A stretch of DNA of 64,000 bases from Aradus depressus (GCA_963662175.1 OY759215.1:49989213-50053212), one strand, 5' to 3'. Numbered from the stretch's first letter, positions 1 to 12,839 are shown. The notes: generated by a model not told the origin, from the letters alone. Translations and numbers: made by a program.

Positions 1-12
1 TTTTGTTCGCAG

Positions 13-101
13 ATAAACTGGCTGAGGAGCATTTTAAGAACTTCTTCATGGCAGCTTTGATTCTCCGCTGAGTCCTTCAATTGAAATCTTCGAACATACA
101 G
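13..101 (+). other. Exon-like half of an S1 monomer (exemplar)
   Basis: This shows the exon-like 89 nt that repeats through all S1 blocks. It starts after a TTCGCAG acceptor and ends ACAG before a GTATGT donor. One frame, beginning at the third base, reads as a short peptide (in a common version RLAEEHFKNFFMAALILR, then TGA), followed by about 30 nt of non-coding sequence containing TTCAATTGAA. Between monomers many changes in this frame are silent (CAC/CAT, TTC/TTT, CTC/CTT), but frameshifting 1-bp deletions are also common. At 89 nt the unit is not a multiple of three, and joining successive exons would hit stops. It looks like a captured 3'-terminal exon, not a working repeat-coding gene. 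The parent gene was not recognised. Confidence 0.55.
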
Positions 102-176
102 GTATGTTTTTTTTCTAAATTAATGAAACTGTCTTATTTTATTTAATAGCACTTCTGTTTCTGTTTTTATTCGCAG
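102..176 (+). other. Intron-like half of an S1 monomer (exemplar)
   Basis: A 75-nt segment starting GTATGT and ending TTCGCAG. It has TTAAT about 30 nt before the AG (fits the YTNAY branch-site pattern) and a T/C-rich tract between. The length suits small insect introns. Other monomers replace GTATGT with GTAAGT, which also fits U1 pairing, or TTAAT with TTAAC. A minority lose a signal, for example an acceptor reading TTCGCTG. That these signals could be used in splicing is inference. Confidence 0.5.
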
Positions 177-3100
177 ATAGACTGGCTGAGGAGCATTTCA
201 AGAACTTCTTCATGGCAACATTGATTCTTCGCTGAATCCTTCAAATGAAATCTTCGAACATACAGGTATGTTTTTTTTCTAAATTAATGAAACTGCCTTA
301 TTTTATTTAATAGCTCTTCTGTTTCTGTTTTTATTCATAGATAGACTGGCTGAGGAGCACTTCAAGAACTCCTTCATGCAGCTTTGATTTTCCGCTGAGT
401 GCTTCAATTGAAATCTTCGAACTTACATGTATCTTTTTTTTTTTAGTTTAAAAACTGTCTTATTTTATTTAATAGCACTTCTGTTTTTGTTTTTATTCGC
501 AGATAGACTGGCTGAGGAGCATTTCAAGAACTTCTTCATGGCAACTTTGTTTCTTCGCTGAATCCTTCAATTGAAATCTTCGAACATACAGGTAAGTTTT
601 TTTTCTAAATTTAAAAATTGTCTTTTTCTATTTAATAGCACTTCTGTTTCTGTTATTGTTCGCAGATAAACAGGCTGAGGAGCACTTTAAGAACTTCTTC
701 ATGGCAGCTTTGATTCTCCGCTCAGTGCTACAATTGAAATCTTCGAACTTACAGGTATGTTTTTTTTCTAAGCTTAAAAACGGTCTGATTTTATTTATCA
801 ACACTTCTGTTTCTGTTTTTATTCGCAGATAGATTGGCTGAGGAGCACTTCAAGAACTTCTTAATGGCAGCTTTGATTCTCCGCTGAGTCCTTCAATTGA
901 AATCTTCGAACATACAGGTATGTTTTTTTTCAAAATTTAAAAACTGTCTTTTTCTATTTAATAGCACTTCTGTTTCTGTTTTTATTCGCAGATAGACTGG
1001 CTGAGGAGCATTTCAAGAACTTCTTCATGGCAACTTTGTTTCTTCGCTGAATCCTTCAATTGAAATCTTCGAACATACTGGTAAGTTTTTTTTCTAAATT
1101 TAAAAATTGTCTTATTTTATTTATTAACACTTCTGTTTCTGTTTTTATTCGCAGATAGATTGGCTGAGGAGCACTTCAAGAACTTCTTCATGGCAGCTTT
1201 GATTCTTCGCTGAATCCTTCAATTGAAATCTTCAAACATACAGGTATGTTTTTTTTCTAAATTTAAAAATTTTCTTTTTCTATTTAATAGCACTTCTGTT
1301 TCTGTTTTTGTTCGCAGATAAACTGGCTGAGGAGCATTTTAAGAACTTCTTCATGGCAGCTTTGATTCTCCGCTGAGTCCTTCAATTGAAATCTTCGAAC
1401 ATACAGGTATGTTTTTTTTCTAAATTAATGAAACTGTCTTATTTTATTTAATAGCACTTCTGTTTCTGTTTTTATTCGCAGATAGACTGGCTGAGGAGCA
1501 TTTCAAGAACTTCTTCATGGCAACTTTGATTCTTCGCTGAATCCTTCAAATGAAATCTTCGAACATACAGGTATGTTTTTTTTCTAAATTAATGAAACTG
1601 CCTTATTTTATTTAATAGCTCTTCTGTTTCTGTTTTTATTCATAGATAGACTGGCTGAGGAGCACTTCAAGAACTCTTTCATGCAGCTTTGATTTTCCGC
1701 TCAGTGCTTCAATTGAAATCTTCGAACTTACATGTATGTTTTTTTTTTTAGTTTAAAAACTGTCTTATTTCATTTAATAGCACTTCTGTTTCTGTTTTTA
1801 TTCGCAGATAGACTGGCTGAGGAGCATTTCAAGAACTTCTTCATGGCAACTTTGTTTCTTCGCTGAATCCTTCAATTGAAATCTTCGAACATACAGGTAA
1901 GTTTTTTTTCTAAATTTAAAAATTGTCTTTTTCTATTTAATAGCACTTCTGTTTCTGTTATTGTTCGCAGATAAACTGGCTGAGGAGCACTTTAAGAACT
2001 TCTTCATGGCAGCTTTGATTCTCCGCTCAGTGCTACAATTGAAATCTTCGAACTTACAGGTATGTTTTTTTTCTAAGCTTAAAAACGGTCTGATTTTATT
2101 TATTAACACTTCTGTTTCTGTTTTTATTCGCAGATAGATTGGCTGAGGAGCACTTCAAGAACTTCTTAATGGCAGCTTTGATTCTCCGCTGAGTCCTTCA
2201 ATTGAAATCTTCGAACATACAGGTATGTTTTTTTTCAAAATTTAAAAACTGTCTTTTTCTATTTAATAGCACTTCTGTTTCTGTTTTTATTCGCAGATAG
2301 ACTGGCTGAGGAGCACTTCAAGAACTCCTTCATGCAGCTTTGATTTTCCGCTGAGTGCTTCAATTGAAATCTTCGAACTTACATGTATCTTTTTTTTTTT
2401 AGTTTAAAAACTGTCTTATTTTATTTAATAGCACTTCTGTTTTTGTTTTTATTCGCAGATAGACTGGCTGAGGAGCATTTCAAGAACTTCTTCATGGCAA
2501 CTTTGTTTCTTCGCTGAATCCTTCAATTGAAATCTTCGAACATACAGGTAAGTTTTTTTTCTAAATTTAAAAATTGTCTTTTTCTATTTAATAGCACTTC
2601 TGTTTCTGTTATTGTTCGCAGATAAACAGGCTGAGGAGCACTTTAAGAACTTCTTCATGGCAGCTTTGATTCTCCGCTCAGTGCTTCAATTGAAATCTTC
2701 GAACTTACATGTATCTTTTTTTTTTTAGTTTAAAAACTGTCTTATTTTATTTAATAGCACTTCTGTTTTTGTTTTTATTCGCAGATAGACTGGCTGAGGA
2801 GCATTTCAAGAACTTCTTCATGGCAACTTTGTTTCTTCGCTGAATCCTTCAATTGAAATCTTCGAACATACAGGTAAGTTTTTTTTCTAAATTTAAAAAT
2901 TGTCTTTTTCTATTTAATAGCACTTCTGTTTCTGTTATTGTTCGCAGATAAACAGGCTGAGGAGCACTTTAAGAACTTCTTCATGGCAGCTTTGATTCTC
3001 CGCTCAGTGCTACAATTGAAATCTTCGAACTTACAGGTATGTTTTTTTTCTAAGCTTAAAAACGGTCTGATTTTATTTATCAACACTTCTGTTTCTGTTT

Positions 3101-6100
3101 TTATTCGCAGATAGATTGGCTGAGGAGCACTTCAAGAACTTCTTAATGGCAGCTTTGATTCTCCGCTGAGTCCTTCAATTGAAATCTTCGAACATACAGG
3201 TATGTTTTTTTTCAAAATTTAAAAACTGTCTTTTTCTATTTAATAGCACTTCTGTTTCTGTTTTTATTCGCAGATAGACTGGCTGAGGAGCATTTCAAGA
3301 ACTTCTTCATGGCAACTTTGTTTCTTCGCTGAATCCTTCAATTGAAATCTTCGAACATACTGGTAAGTTTTTTTTCTAAATTTAAAAATTGTCTTATTTT
3401 ATTTATTAACACTTCTGTTTCTGTTTTTATTCGCAGATAGATTGGCTGAGGAGCACTTCAAGAACTTCTTCATGGCAGCTTTGATTCTTCGCTGAATCCT
3501 TCAATTGAAATCTTCAAACATACAGGTATGTTTTTTTTCTAAATTTAAAAATTTTCTTTTTCTATTTAATAGCACTTCTGTTTCTGTTTTTGTTCGCAGA
3601 TAAACTGGCTGAGGAGCATTTTAAGAACTTCTTCATGGCAGCTTTGATTCTCCGCTGAGTCCTTCAATTGAAATCTTCGAACATACAGGTATGTTTTTTT
3701 TCTAAATTAATGAAACTGTCTTATTTTATTTAATAGCACTTCTGTTTCTGTTTTTATTCGCAGATAGACTGGCTGAGGAGCATTTCAAGAACTTCTTCAT
3801 GGCAACTTTGATTCTTCGCTGAATCCTTCAAATGAAATCTTCGAACATACAGGTATGTTTTTTTTCTAAATTAATGAAACTGCCTTATTTTATTTAATAG
3901 CTCTTCTGTTTCTGTTTTTATTCATAGATAGACTGGCTGAGAAGCACTTCAAGAACTCTTTCATGCAGCTTTGATTTTCCGCTCAGTGCTTCAATTGAAA
4001 TCTTCGAACTTACATGTATGTTTTTTTTTTTAGTTTAAAAACTGTCTTATTTCATTTAATAGCACTTCTGTTTCTGTTTTTATTCGCAGATAGACTGGCT
4101 GAGGAGCATTTCAAGAACTTCTTCATGGCAATTTTGTTTCTTCGCTGAATCCTTCAATTGAAATCTTCGAACATACAGGTAAGTTTTTTTTCTAAATTTA
4201 AAAATTGTCTTTTTCTATTTAATAGCACTTCTGTTTCTGTTATTGTTCGCAGATAAACTGGCTGAGGAGCACTTTAAGAACTTCTTCATGGCAGCTTTGA
4301 TTCTCCGCTCAGTGCTACAATTGAAATCTTCGAACTTACAGGTATGTTTTTTTTCTAAGCTTAAAAACGGTCTGATTTTATTTATTAACACTTCTGTTTC
4401 TGTTTTTATTCGCAGATAGATTGGCTGAGGAGCACTTCAAGAACTTCTTAATGGCAGCTTTGATTCTCCGCTGAGTCCTTCAATTGAAATCTTCGAACAT
4501 ACAGGTATGTTTTTTTTCAAAATTTAAAAACTGTCTTTTTCTATTTAATAGCACTTCTGTTTCTGTTTTTATTCGCAGATAGACTGGCTGAGGAGCACTT
4601 CAAGAACTCCTTCATGCAGCTTTGATTTTCCGCTGAGTGCTTCAATTGAAATCTTCGAACTTACATGTATCTTTTTTTTTTTAGTTTAAAAACTGTCTTA
4701 TTTTATTTAATAGCACTTCTGTTTTTGTTTTTATTCGCAGATAGACTGGCTGAGGAGCATTTCAAGAACTTCTTCATGGCAACTTTGTTTCTTCGCTGAA
4801 TCCTTCAATTGAAATCTTCGAACATACAGGTAAGTTTTTTTTCTAAATTTAAAAATTGTCTTTTTCTATTTAATAGCACTTCTGTTTCTGTTATTGTTCG
4901 CAGATAAACAGGCTGAGGAGCACTTTAAGAACTTCTTCATGGCAGCTTTGATTCTCCGCTCAGTGCTACAATTGAAATCTTCGAACTTACAGGTATGTTT
5001 TTTTTCTAAGCTTAAAAACGGTCTGATTTTATTTATCAACACTTCTGTTTCTGTTTTTATTCGCAGATAGATTGGCTGAGGAGCACTTCAAGAACTTCTT
5101 AATGGCAGCTTTGATTCTCCGCTGAGTCCTTCAATTGAAATCTTCGAACATACAGGTATGTTTTTTTTCAAAATTTAAAAACTGTCTTTTTCTATTTAAT
5201 AGCACTTCTGTTTCTGTTTTTATTCGCAGATAGACTGGCTGAGGAGCATTTCAAGAACTTCTTCATGGCAACTTTGTTTCTTCGCTGAATCCTTCAATTG
5301 AAATCTTCGAACATACTGGTAAGTTTTTTTTCTAAATTTAAAAATTGTCTTATTTTATTTATTAACACTTCTGTTTCTGTTTTTATTCGCAGATAGATTG
5401 GCTGAGGAGCACTTCAAGAACTTCTTCATGGCAGCTTTGATTCTTCGCTGAATCCTTCAATTGAAATCTTCAAACATACAGGTATGTTTTTTTTCTAAAT
5501 TTAAAAATTTTCTTTTTCTATTTAATAGCACTTCTGTTTCGGTTTTTGTTCGCAGATAAACTGGCTGAGGAGCATTTTAAGAACTTCTTCATGGCAGCTT
5601 TGATTCTCCGCTGAGTCCTTCAATTGAAATCTTCGAACATACAGGTATGTTTTTTTTCTAAATTAATGAAACTGTCTTATTTTATTTAATAGCACTTCTG
5701 TTTCTGTTTTTATTCGCAGATAGACTGGCTGAGGAGCATTTCAAGAACTTCTTCATGGCAACTTTGATTCTTCGCTGAATCCTTCAAATGAAATCTTCGA
5801 ACATACAGGTATGTTTTTTTTCTAAATTAATGAAACTGCCTTATTTTATTTAATAGCTCTTCTGTTTCTGTTTTTATTCATAGATAGACTGGCTGAGGAG
5901 CACTTCAAGAACTCTTTCATGCAGCTTTGATTTTCCGCTCAGTGCTTCAATTGAAATCTTCGAACTTACATGTATGTTTTTTTTTTTAGTTTAAAAACTG
6001 TCTTATTTTATTTAATAGCACTTCTGTTTCTGTTTTTATTCGCAGATAGACTGGCTGAGGAGCGTTTCAAGAACTTCTTCATGGCAACTTTGTTTCTTCG

Positions 6101-8419
6101 CTGAATCCTTCAATTGAAATCTTCGAACATACAGGTAAGTTTTTTTTCTAAATTTAAAAATTGTCTTTTTCTATTTAATAGCACTTCTGTTTCTGTTATT
6201 GTTCGCAGATAAACTGGCTGAGGAGCACTTTAAGAACTTCTTCATGGCAGCTTTGATTCTCCGCTCAGTGCTACAATTGAAATCTTCGAACTTACAGGTA
6301 TGTTTTTTTTCTAAGCTTAAAAACGGTCTGATTTTATTTATTAACACTTCTGTTTCTGTTTTTATTCGCAGATAGATTGGCTGAGGAGCACTTCAAGAAC
6401 TTCTTAATGGCAGCTTTGATTCTCCGCTGAGTCCTTCAATTGAAATCTTCGAACATACAGGTATGTTTTTTTTCAAAATTTAAAAACTGTCTTTTTCTAT
6501 TTAATAGCACTTCTGTTTCTGTTTTTATTCGCAGATAGACTGGCTGAGGAGCACTTCAAGAACTCCTTCATGCAGCTTTGATTTTCCGCTGAGTGCTTCA
6601 ATTGAAATCTTCGAACTTACATGTATCTTTTTTTTTTTAGTTTAAAAACTGTCTTATTTTATTTAATAGCACTTCTGTTTTTGTTTTTATTCGCAGATAG
6701 ACTGGCTGAGGAGCATTTCAAGAACTTCTTCATGGCAACTTTGTTTCTTCGCTGAATCCTTCAATTGAAATCTTCGAACATACAGGTAAGTTTTTTTTCT
6801 AAATTTAAAAATTGTCTTTTTCTATTTAATAGCACTTCTGTTTCTGTTATTGTTCGCAGATAAACAGGCTGAGGAGCACTTTAAGAACTTCTTCATGGCA
6901 GCTTTGATTCTCCGCTCAGTGCTACAATTGAAATCTTCGAACTTACAGGTATGTTTTTTTTCTAAGCTTAAAAACGGTCTGATTTTATTTATCAACACTT
7001 CTGTTTCTGTTTTTATTCGCAGATAGATTGGCTGAGGAGCACTTCAAGAACTTCTTAATGGCAGCTTTGATTCTCCGCTGAGTCCTTCAATTGAAATCTT
7101 CGAACATACAGGTATGTTTTTTTTCAAAATTTAAAAACTGTCTTTTTCTATTTAATAGCACTTCTGTTTCTGTTTTTATTCGCAGATAGACTGGCTGAGG
7201 AGCATTTCAAGAACTTCTTCATGGCAACTTTGTTTCTTCGCTGAATCCTTCAATTGAAATCTTCGAACATACTGGTAAGTTTTTTTTCTAAATTTAAAAA
7301 TTGTCTTATTTTATTTATTAACACTTCTGTTTCTGTTTTTATTCGCAGATAGATTGGCTGAGGAGCACTTCAAGAACTTCTTCATGGCAGCTTTGATTCT
7401 TCGCTGAATCCTTCAATTGAAATCTTCAAACATACAGGTATGTTTTTTTTCTAAATTTAAAAATTTTCTTTTTCTATTTAATAGCACTTCTGTTTCTGTT
7501 TTTGTTCGCAGATAAACTGGCTGAGGAGCATTTTAAGAACTTCTTCATGGCAGCTTTGATTCTCCGCTGAGTCCTTCAATTGAAATCTTCGAACATACAG
7601 GTATGTTTTTTTTCTAAATTAATGAAACTGTCTTATTTTATTTAATAGCACTTCTGTTTCTGTTTTTATTCGCAGATAGACTGGCTGAGGAGCATTTCAA
7701 GAACTTCTTCATGGCAACTTTGGTTCTTCGCTGAATCCTTCAAATGAAATCTTCGAACATACAGGTATGTTTTTTTTCTAAATTAATGAAACTGCCTTAT
7801 TTTATTTAATAGCTCTTCTGTTTCTGTTTTTATTCATAGATAGACTGGCTGAGGAGCACTTCAAGAACTCTTTCATGCAGCTTTGATTTTCCGCTCAGTG
7901 CTTCAATTGAAATCTTCGAACTTACATGTATGTTTTTTTTTTTAGTTTAAAAACTGTCTTATTTTATTTAATAGCACTTCTGTTTCTGTTTTTATTCGCA
8001 GATAGACTGGCTGAGGAGCATTTCAAGAACTTCTTCATGGCAACTTTGTTTCTTCGCTGAATCCTTCAATTGAAATCTTCGAACATACAGGTAAGTTTTT
8101 TTTCTAAATTTATAAATTGTCTTTTTCTATTTAATAGCACTTCTGTTTCTGTTATTGTTCGCAGATAAACTGGCTGAGGAGCACTTTAAGAACTTCTTCA
8201 TGGCAGCTTTGATTCTCCGCTCAGTGCTACAATTGAAATCTTCGAACTTACAGGTATGTTTTTTTTCTAAGCTTAAAAACGGTCTGATTTTATTTATTAA
8301 CACTTCTGTTTCTGTTTTTATTCGCAGATAGATTGGCTGAGGAGCACTTCAAGAACTTCTTAATGGCAGCTTTGATTCTCCGCTGAGTCCTTCAATTGAA
8401 ATCTTCGAACATACAGGTA

Positions 8420-10926
8420 TGTTTTATTTCAAAATTTAAAAACTGTCTGATTTTATTTAATAGCACTTCTGTTTCTGTTTTTGTTCGCTGATAGACAGGC
8501 TGAGGAGCACTTTAAGAACTTCATCATGGCAGCTTTGATTCTTTGCTGAATCCTTCAAATGAAATCTTCGAACATACAGGTATGTTTTTTTTCTAAATTA
8601 ATGAAACTGCCTTACTTTATTTAATAGCTCTTCTGTTTCTGTTTTTATTCATAGATAGACTGGCTGAGGAGCACTTCAAGAACTCCTTCATGCAGCTTTG
8701 ATTTTCCGCTGAGTGCTTCAATTGAAATCTTCGAACTTACATGTATGTTTTTTTTCTAAGTTTAAAAACGGTCTGATTTTATTTATTAACACTTCTGTTT
8801 CTGTTTTTATTCGCAGATAGATTGGCTGAGGAGCATTTCAAGAACTTCTTAATGGCAGCTTTGATTCTCCGCTGAGTCCTTCAATTGAAATCTTCGAACA
8901 TACAGGTATGTTTTTTTTCTAAATTTTAAAACTGTCTTTTTCTATTTAATAGCATTTCTGTTTCTGTTTTAGTTCGCAGATAGACTGGCTGAGGAGCACT
9001 TTAAGATATTCTTCATGGCAGCTTTGATTCTCCGCTAAGTGCTTCAATTGAAAACTTCGAACTTACAGGTATGTTTTTTTTCTAAGTTTAAAAACTGTCT
9101 TATTTTATTTAATAGCACTTCTGTTTCTGTTTTTGTTCGCAGCTAGAGTGGCTGAGGAGCACTTCAAGAACTTCTTCATGGCATTTTTATTCTTCGCTGA
9201 ATCCTTCAATTGAAATCTGCGAACATACAGGTATGTTTTTTTTCTAAATTAATGAAACTGTCTCATTTTATTTAATAGCACTTCTGTTTCTGTTTTTGTT
9301 CGCAGATAGACGGGCTGAGGAGCATTCCAAGAACTTCTTCATGGCAGCTCTGATTCTTCGCTGAATCCTTCAATTGAAATCTTCGAACATACAGGTATGT
9401 TTTTTTCTAAATTTAAAAACTGTCTTATTTTATTTAATAGCACTTCTGTTTCTGTTTTTGTTCGCAGATAAACTGGCTGAGGAGCATTTTAAGAACTTCT
9501 TCATGGCAGCTTTGATTCTCCGCTGAGTGCTTCAATTGAAAACTTCGAACTTACAGGTATGTTTTTTTTCTAAGTTTAAAAACTGTCTTATTTTATTTAA
9601 TAGCACTTCTGTTTCTGTTTTTGTTCGCAGATAGACTGGCTGAGGAGCATTCCAAGCACTTCTTCATGGCAGCTTTGATTCTTCGCTGATTCCTTCAATT
9701 GAAATCTTCGAACATACAGGTATGTTTTTTTTATAAATTTAAAAACTGTCTTATTTTATTTACTAGCACTTCTGTTTCTGTTTTTGTTCGCAGATAGAGT
9801 GGCTGAGGAGCACTTTAAGAACTTCTCCATGGCAGCTTTGATTCTCCGCTGAGTGCTTCAATTGAAAACTTCGAACTTACAGGTATGTTTTTTTTCTAAG
9901 TTTAAAAAATGTCTGATTTTATTTAATAACACTTCTGTTTCTGTATTTGTTCGCAGATAGACTGGCTGAGGAGCACTTTAAGATCTTCTTCATGGCAGCT
10001 TTGATTCTCCGCTGAGTCCTTCAAATGAAATCTTCGAACTTACAGGTATGTTTTTTTTCTAAGTTTAAAAACTGTCTTATTTTATTTAATAGCACTTCTG
10101 TTTCTGTTTTTGTTCGCAGATAGAGTGGCTGAGGAGCACTTCAAGAACTTCTTCATAGCAGCTTTGATTCTCCGCTGAATGCTTCAATTGAAATCTTCGA
10201 ACTCACAGGTATGTTTTTTTTCTAAGTTTAAAAACTGTCTTATTTTATTTAATAGCACTTCTGTTTCTGTTTTTGTTCGCAGATAGATTGGCTGAGGAGC
10301 ACTTTAAGATCTTTTTCATGGCAGCTTTGATTCTCCGCTGAGTCCTTCAAATGAAATCTTCGAACTTACAGGTACGTTTTTTTTCTAAGTTTAAAAACTG
10401 TCTTATTTTATTTAATAACACTTCTGTTTCTGTTTTTGTTCGCAGATAGAGTGCCTGAGGAGCACTTTAAGATCATCTTCATGGCAGCTTTGATTCTTCG
10501 CTGAGTCCTTCAATTGAAATCTTTGAACTTACAGGTATGTTTTTTTTCTATGTTTAAAAACTGTCTGATTTTATTTATTAGCACTTCTGTTTCTGTTCTT
10601 GCTCCCAGATAGACTAGCTGAGGAGCATTGCAAGAACTTCTTCATGGCAGCTTTGATTCTTCGCTGAATCCTTCAATTGAAATCTTCGAACATACAGGTA
10701 TGTTTTTTTTCTAAATTTAAAAACTGTCTTTTTCTATTTAATAGCACTTCTGTTTCTGTTTTAGTTCGAAGATAGACTGGCTGAGGAGCACTTCACGATC
10801 TTCTTCATGGCAGCTATGATTCTCCGCTGACTGATCCAATTGAAATCTTCGAACTTACAGGTATGTTTTTTTTCTAAGTTTAAAAACTGTCTTATTTTAT
10901 TTATTAGCACTTCTGTTTCTGTTTTT
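8420..10926 (+). repeat. S1 edge monomers matching the distal array
   Basis: Monomers here fall outside the 12-mer order. They carry marked variants in a set sequence: a monomer with TTTTAGTTCGCAG and AAGATATTC (near 8970), one with GCAGCTAGAGTGG and GCATTTTTATTC (near 9140), one with ATAGACGGG and CATTCCAAG (near 9300), one with CGCTGATTCC followed by TTATAAATTT (near 9690), then CACTTTAAGATC and TTCATAGCAGC (near 9990-10150). The same succession is found near 58.3-62 kb. The segment therefore belongs with the 10-mer HOR on the far side of the window. Confidence 0.75.
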
Positions 10927-12592
10927 TAATACGTCAAAACGGTACTAGACTTTGCTGTCTTATTGTGTTTTTCAGAAAATATGTGGTGAAATATGAGGTG
11001 AATTTCACATAGGTTAAAGTTTACCTTGAGCACGTTGTCCTTCGGATGGGACTTTCCCGATATATCTGTATCTGTCTGTGGTTGACCATCCTCGTTTCTG
11101 GTTGCTGCGTACCGACCGACTTTGCTGTCTTAATGTGTTTTTCACGTATGTAATGTAACTAAACCTGGGTAGGAGAAATTTCACTTAGGATAAAAATAAC
11201 TTTGAGCACGTCGTCCTTCGGATGGGACTTTAAGCGATGATCCAGGGTTTTTCGAATGTCAGGTACTCGATAATGAGTCGTATGTTATGTAACTATACCT
11301 GGATAGGTAAAATTTCACTTAGGTTAAAATTAACCTTGAGCACATCGTCCTTCGGATGGGACTTTTCCGATATACTTCAATCTTACTGTGGTTGACCATA
11401 CTCGTTTGTTGTGGCTGCTTATCGACCGACTTTGCTGTCTTAATGTGTTTTTCAGAAAATATGTCAAAACGGTACCACAATGCGCATCTATATTCTTTCG
11501 AGCTCAGGATCTGCACTAGGAAATCTAGCCGAGGCACTTAGGTCAGATGTTTCAATCGGGAAGTTAAAATAACCTTGAGCACGTCGTTCTTCGGATGGGA
11601 CTTTATGCGATGATTCAGGGCTATTTCGAATTTAAGATACTCGATAATGAGTCGTATGTTATGTAACTAAACCTGGGCAGGTGAAATTTCATTTCGGTTG
11701 TAAATATCCTTGAGCACATCGTCCTTCGGATGGGACTTTCCCGATATATTTGAATCTGTCTGTGGTTGACCATCCTCGTTTCTGGTTGCTGCCTATCGAC
11801 CGACTTTGCTGTCTTAATGTGTTTTTCAGAAAAAATGTCAAAACGGGACCATAATGCGCATTTATATTCTATCGAGCTCAGTATCTCCACTTGGAAATCT
11901 AGCCGCGGCACTTAGGTCAGATGTTTTAATCGGGAAGTTAAAAAGAACCTTTGGCACGTCGTCCTTCGGATGGGACATTAAGCAATGATCCAGGGCTTTT
12001 TCGAATGTCAGGTACTCGATAATGAGTCGTATGTTATGTAACTATACCTGGATAGGTAAAATTCCACTTAGGTTAAAATTAACCTTGAGCACATCGTCCT
12101 TCGGATGGGACTTATAGCGATGATCTTCGGCCTTTTCGAATGTCAGGTACTCGATAATGAGTCGTATGTTATGTAACTATACCTGGATAGGTAAAATTTC
12201 ACCTAGGTTAATATTAACCTTGAGCACATCGTCCTTCGAAAGGGACTTTCCCTATATACTTCAATCTTACTGTGGTTGACCATACTAGTATGTTGTTGCT
12301 GCTTATCGACCGACTTTGCTGTCTTAATGTGTTTTTCAGAAAATTTGTCAAAACGGTACCACAATGCGCATCTATATTTTTCGAGCTCAGGATCTGCACT
12401 TGGAAATCTAGCCGAGGCATTTAGGACAGATGTTTTAATCGGGAAGTTAAAATAACCTTGAGCACGTCGTTCTTCGGATGGGACTTTAAGCGATGATTCA
12501 GGGCCATTTCGAATTTCAGATACTCGATAATGAGTCGTATGTTATGTAACTAAACATGTGTTGGTGAAATTTCACTGAAGTCAAAAATAACC

Positions 12593-12734
12593 TTGAGCAC
12601 GTCGTCCTTCAGATGGGACTTTCCCGATACATCTGAATCTATCTGTGGTTGACCATCCTCATTTCTGGTTGCTGCCTATCGACCGACTTTGCTGTCTTAA
12701 TGTGTTTTTCAGAAAATATGTCAAAACGGTAACC
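12593..12734 (+). repeat. S2 truncated B module, subtype B3 (exemplar)
   Basis: A B-type module cut after TGTCAAAACGG and joined directly to TAACCTTTAGCACG of the next head, giving about 142 bp. Related copies recur (near 16905, 20540, 26375, 28040, 29055 and 30210). A second truncated form breaks after TTTTTCA and continues CGTATGTAATGTAAC (near 11140, 20100, 34620, 36756 and 38208). Both look like old deletion junctions that were then amplified. Confidence 0.75.
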
Positions 12735-12839
12735 TTTAGCACGTCGTCCTTCGGATGGGACTTTAAGCGATAATCCAGGGCCTTCTCGAATGTCAGGTAC
12801 TCGTTAATGAGTCGTATCTAATGTAACTAAACCTGGGTA

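Larger units (their letters stand above)
1..8420 (+). repeat. 12-monomer higher-order repeat of S1 (1956 bp)
   Basis: A marker monomer (TTTTGTTCGCAGATAAACTGG followed by GAGCATTTTAAG) recurs at about 1, 1306, 3588, 5544 and 7500. The last two intervals are both 1956 bp, which is 12 x 163. The interval 1306-3588 is 2282 bp (14 monomers) because a two-monomer step containing acatgtatc is duplicated near 2.7-3.0 kb. The interval 1-1306 is 1305 bp (8 monomers), a shortened copy. Within copies the spelling is nearly identical, including rare variants such as CGCTCAGTGCTA and the acatgtatc donor. This indicates recent amplification of whole blocks by unequal exchange rather than monomer by monomer. 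Confidence 0.9.
1..10926 (+). repeat. S1 satellite array, left block (~163-bp monomer)
   Basis: About 67 head-to-tail monomers of 162-165 bp. Each has an exon-like part (ATAGACTGGCTGAGGAG..., through a conserved CGCTGA, to ...CGAACATACAG) followed by an intron-like part (GTATGT, T-rich tract, TTTAATAGCACTTCTG, TTCGCAG). Monomers differ by point changes and 1-bp indels: CTGG/GTGG/CGGG after ATAGA, AAGAACT/AAGATCT, and acatgtat in place of acaggtat. Up to about 8.4 kb the variants recur in a fixed order as a higher-order repeat; from 8.4 to 10.9 kb they are more mixed. The palindrome TTCAATTGAA is present in most monomers. No intact gene is embedded. I do not recognise the family by name. The array stops abruptly inside the T-rich spacer at the junction with the next satellite. 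Confidence 0.95.

Noticed and set aside
13..101. Hammerhead ribozyme in S1 (CTGAGGA fits CUGANGA)
   Set aside because: No GAAA follows at a distance that allows a short stem II, and the flanking bases cannot form the three required stems.
1..10926. CRISPR-like array
   Set aside because: Units are 163-bp monomers repeated end to end with no short constant repeats separating unique spacers, and the DNA is eukaryotic.
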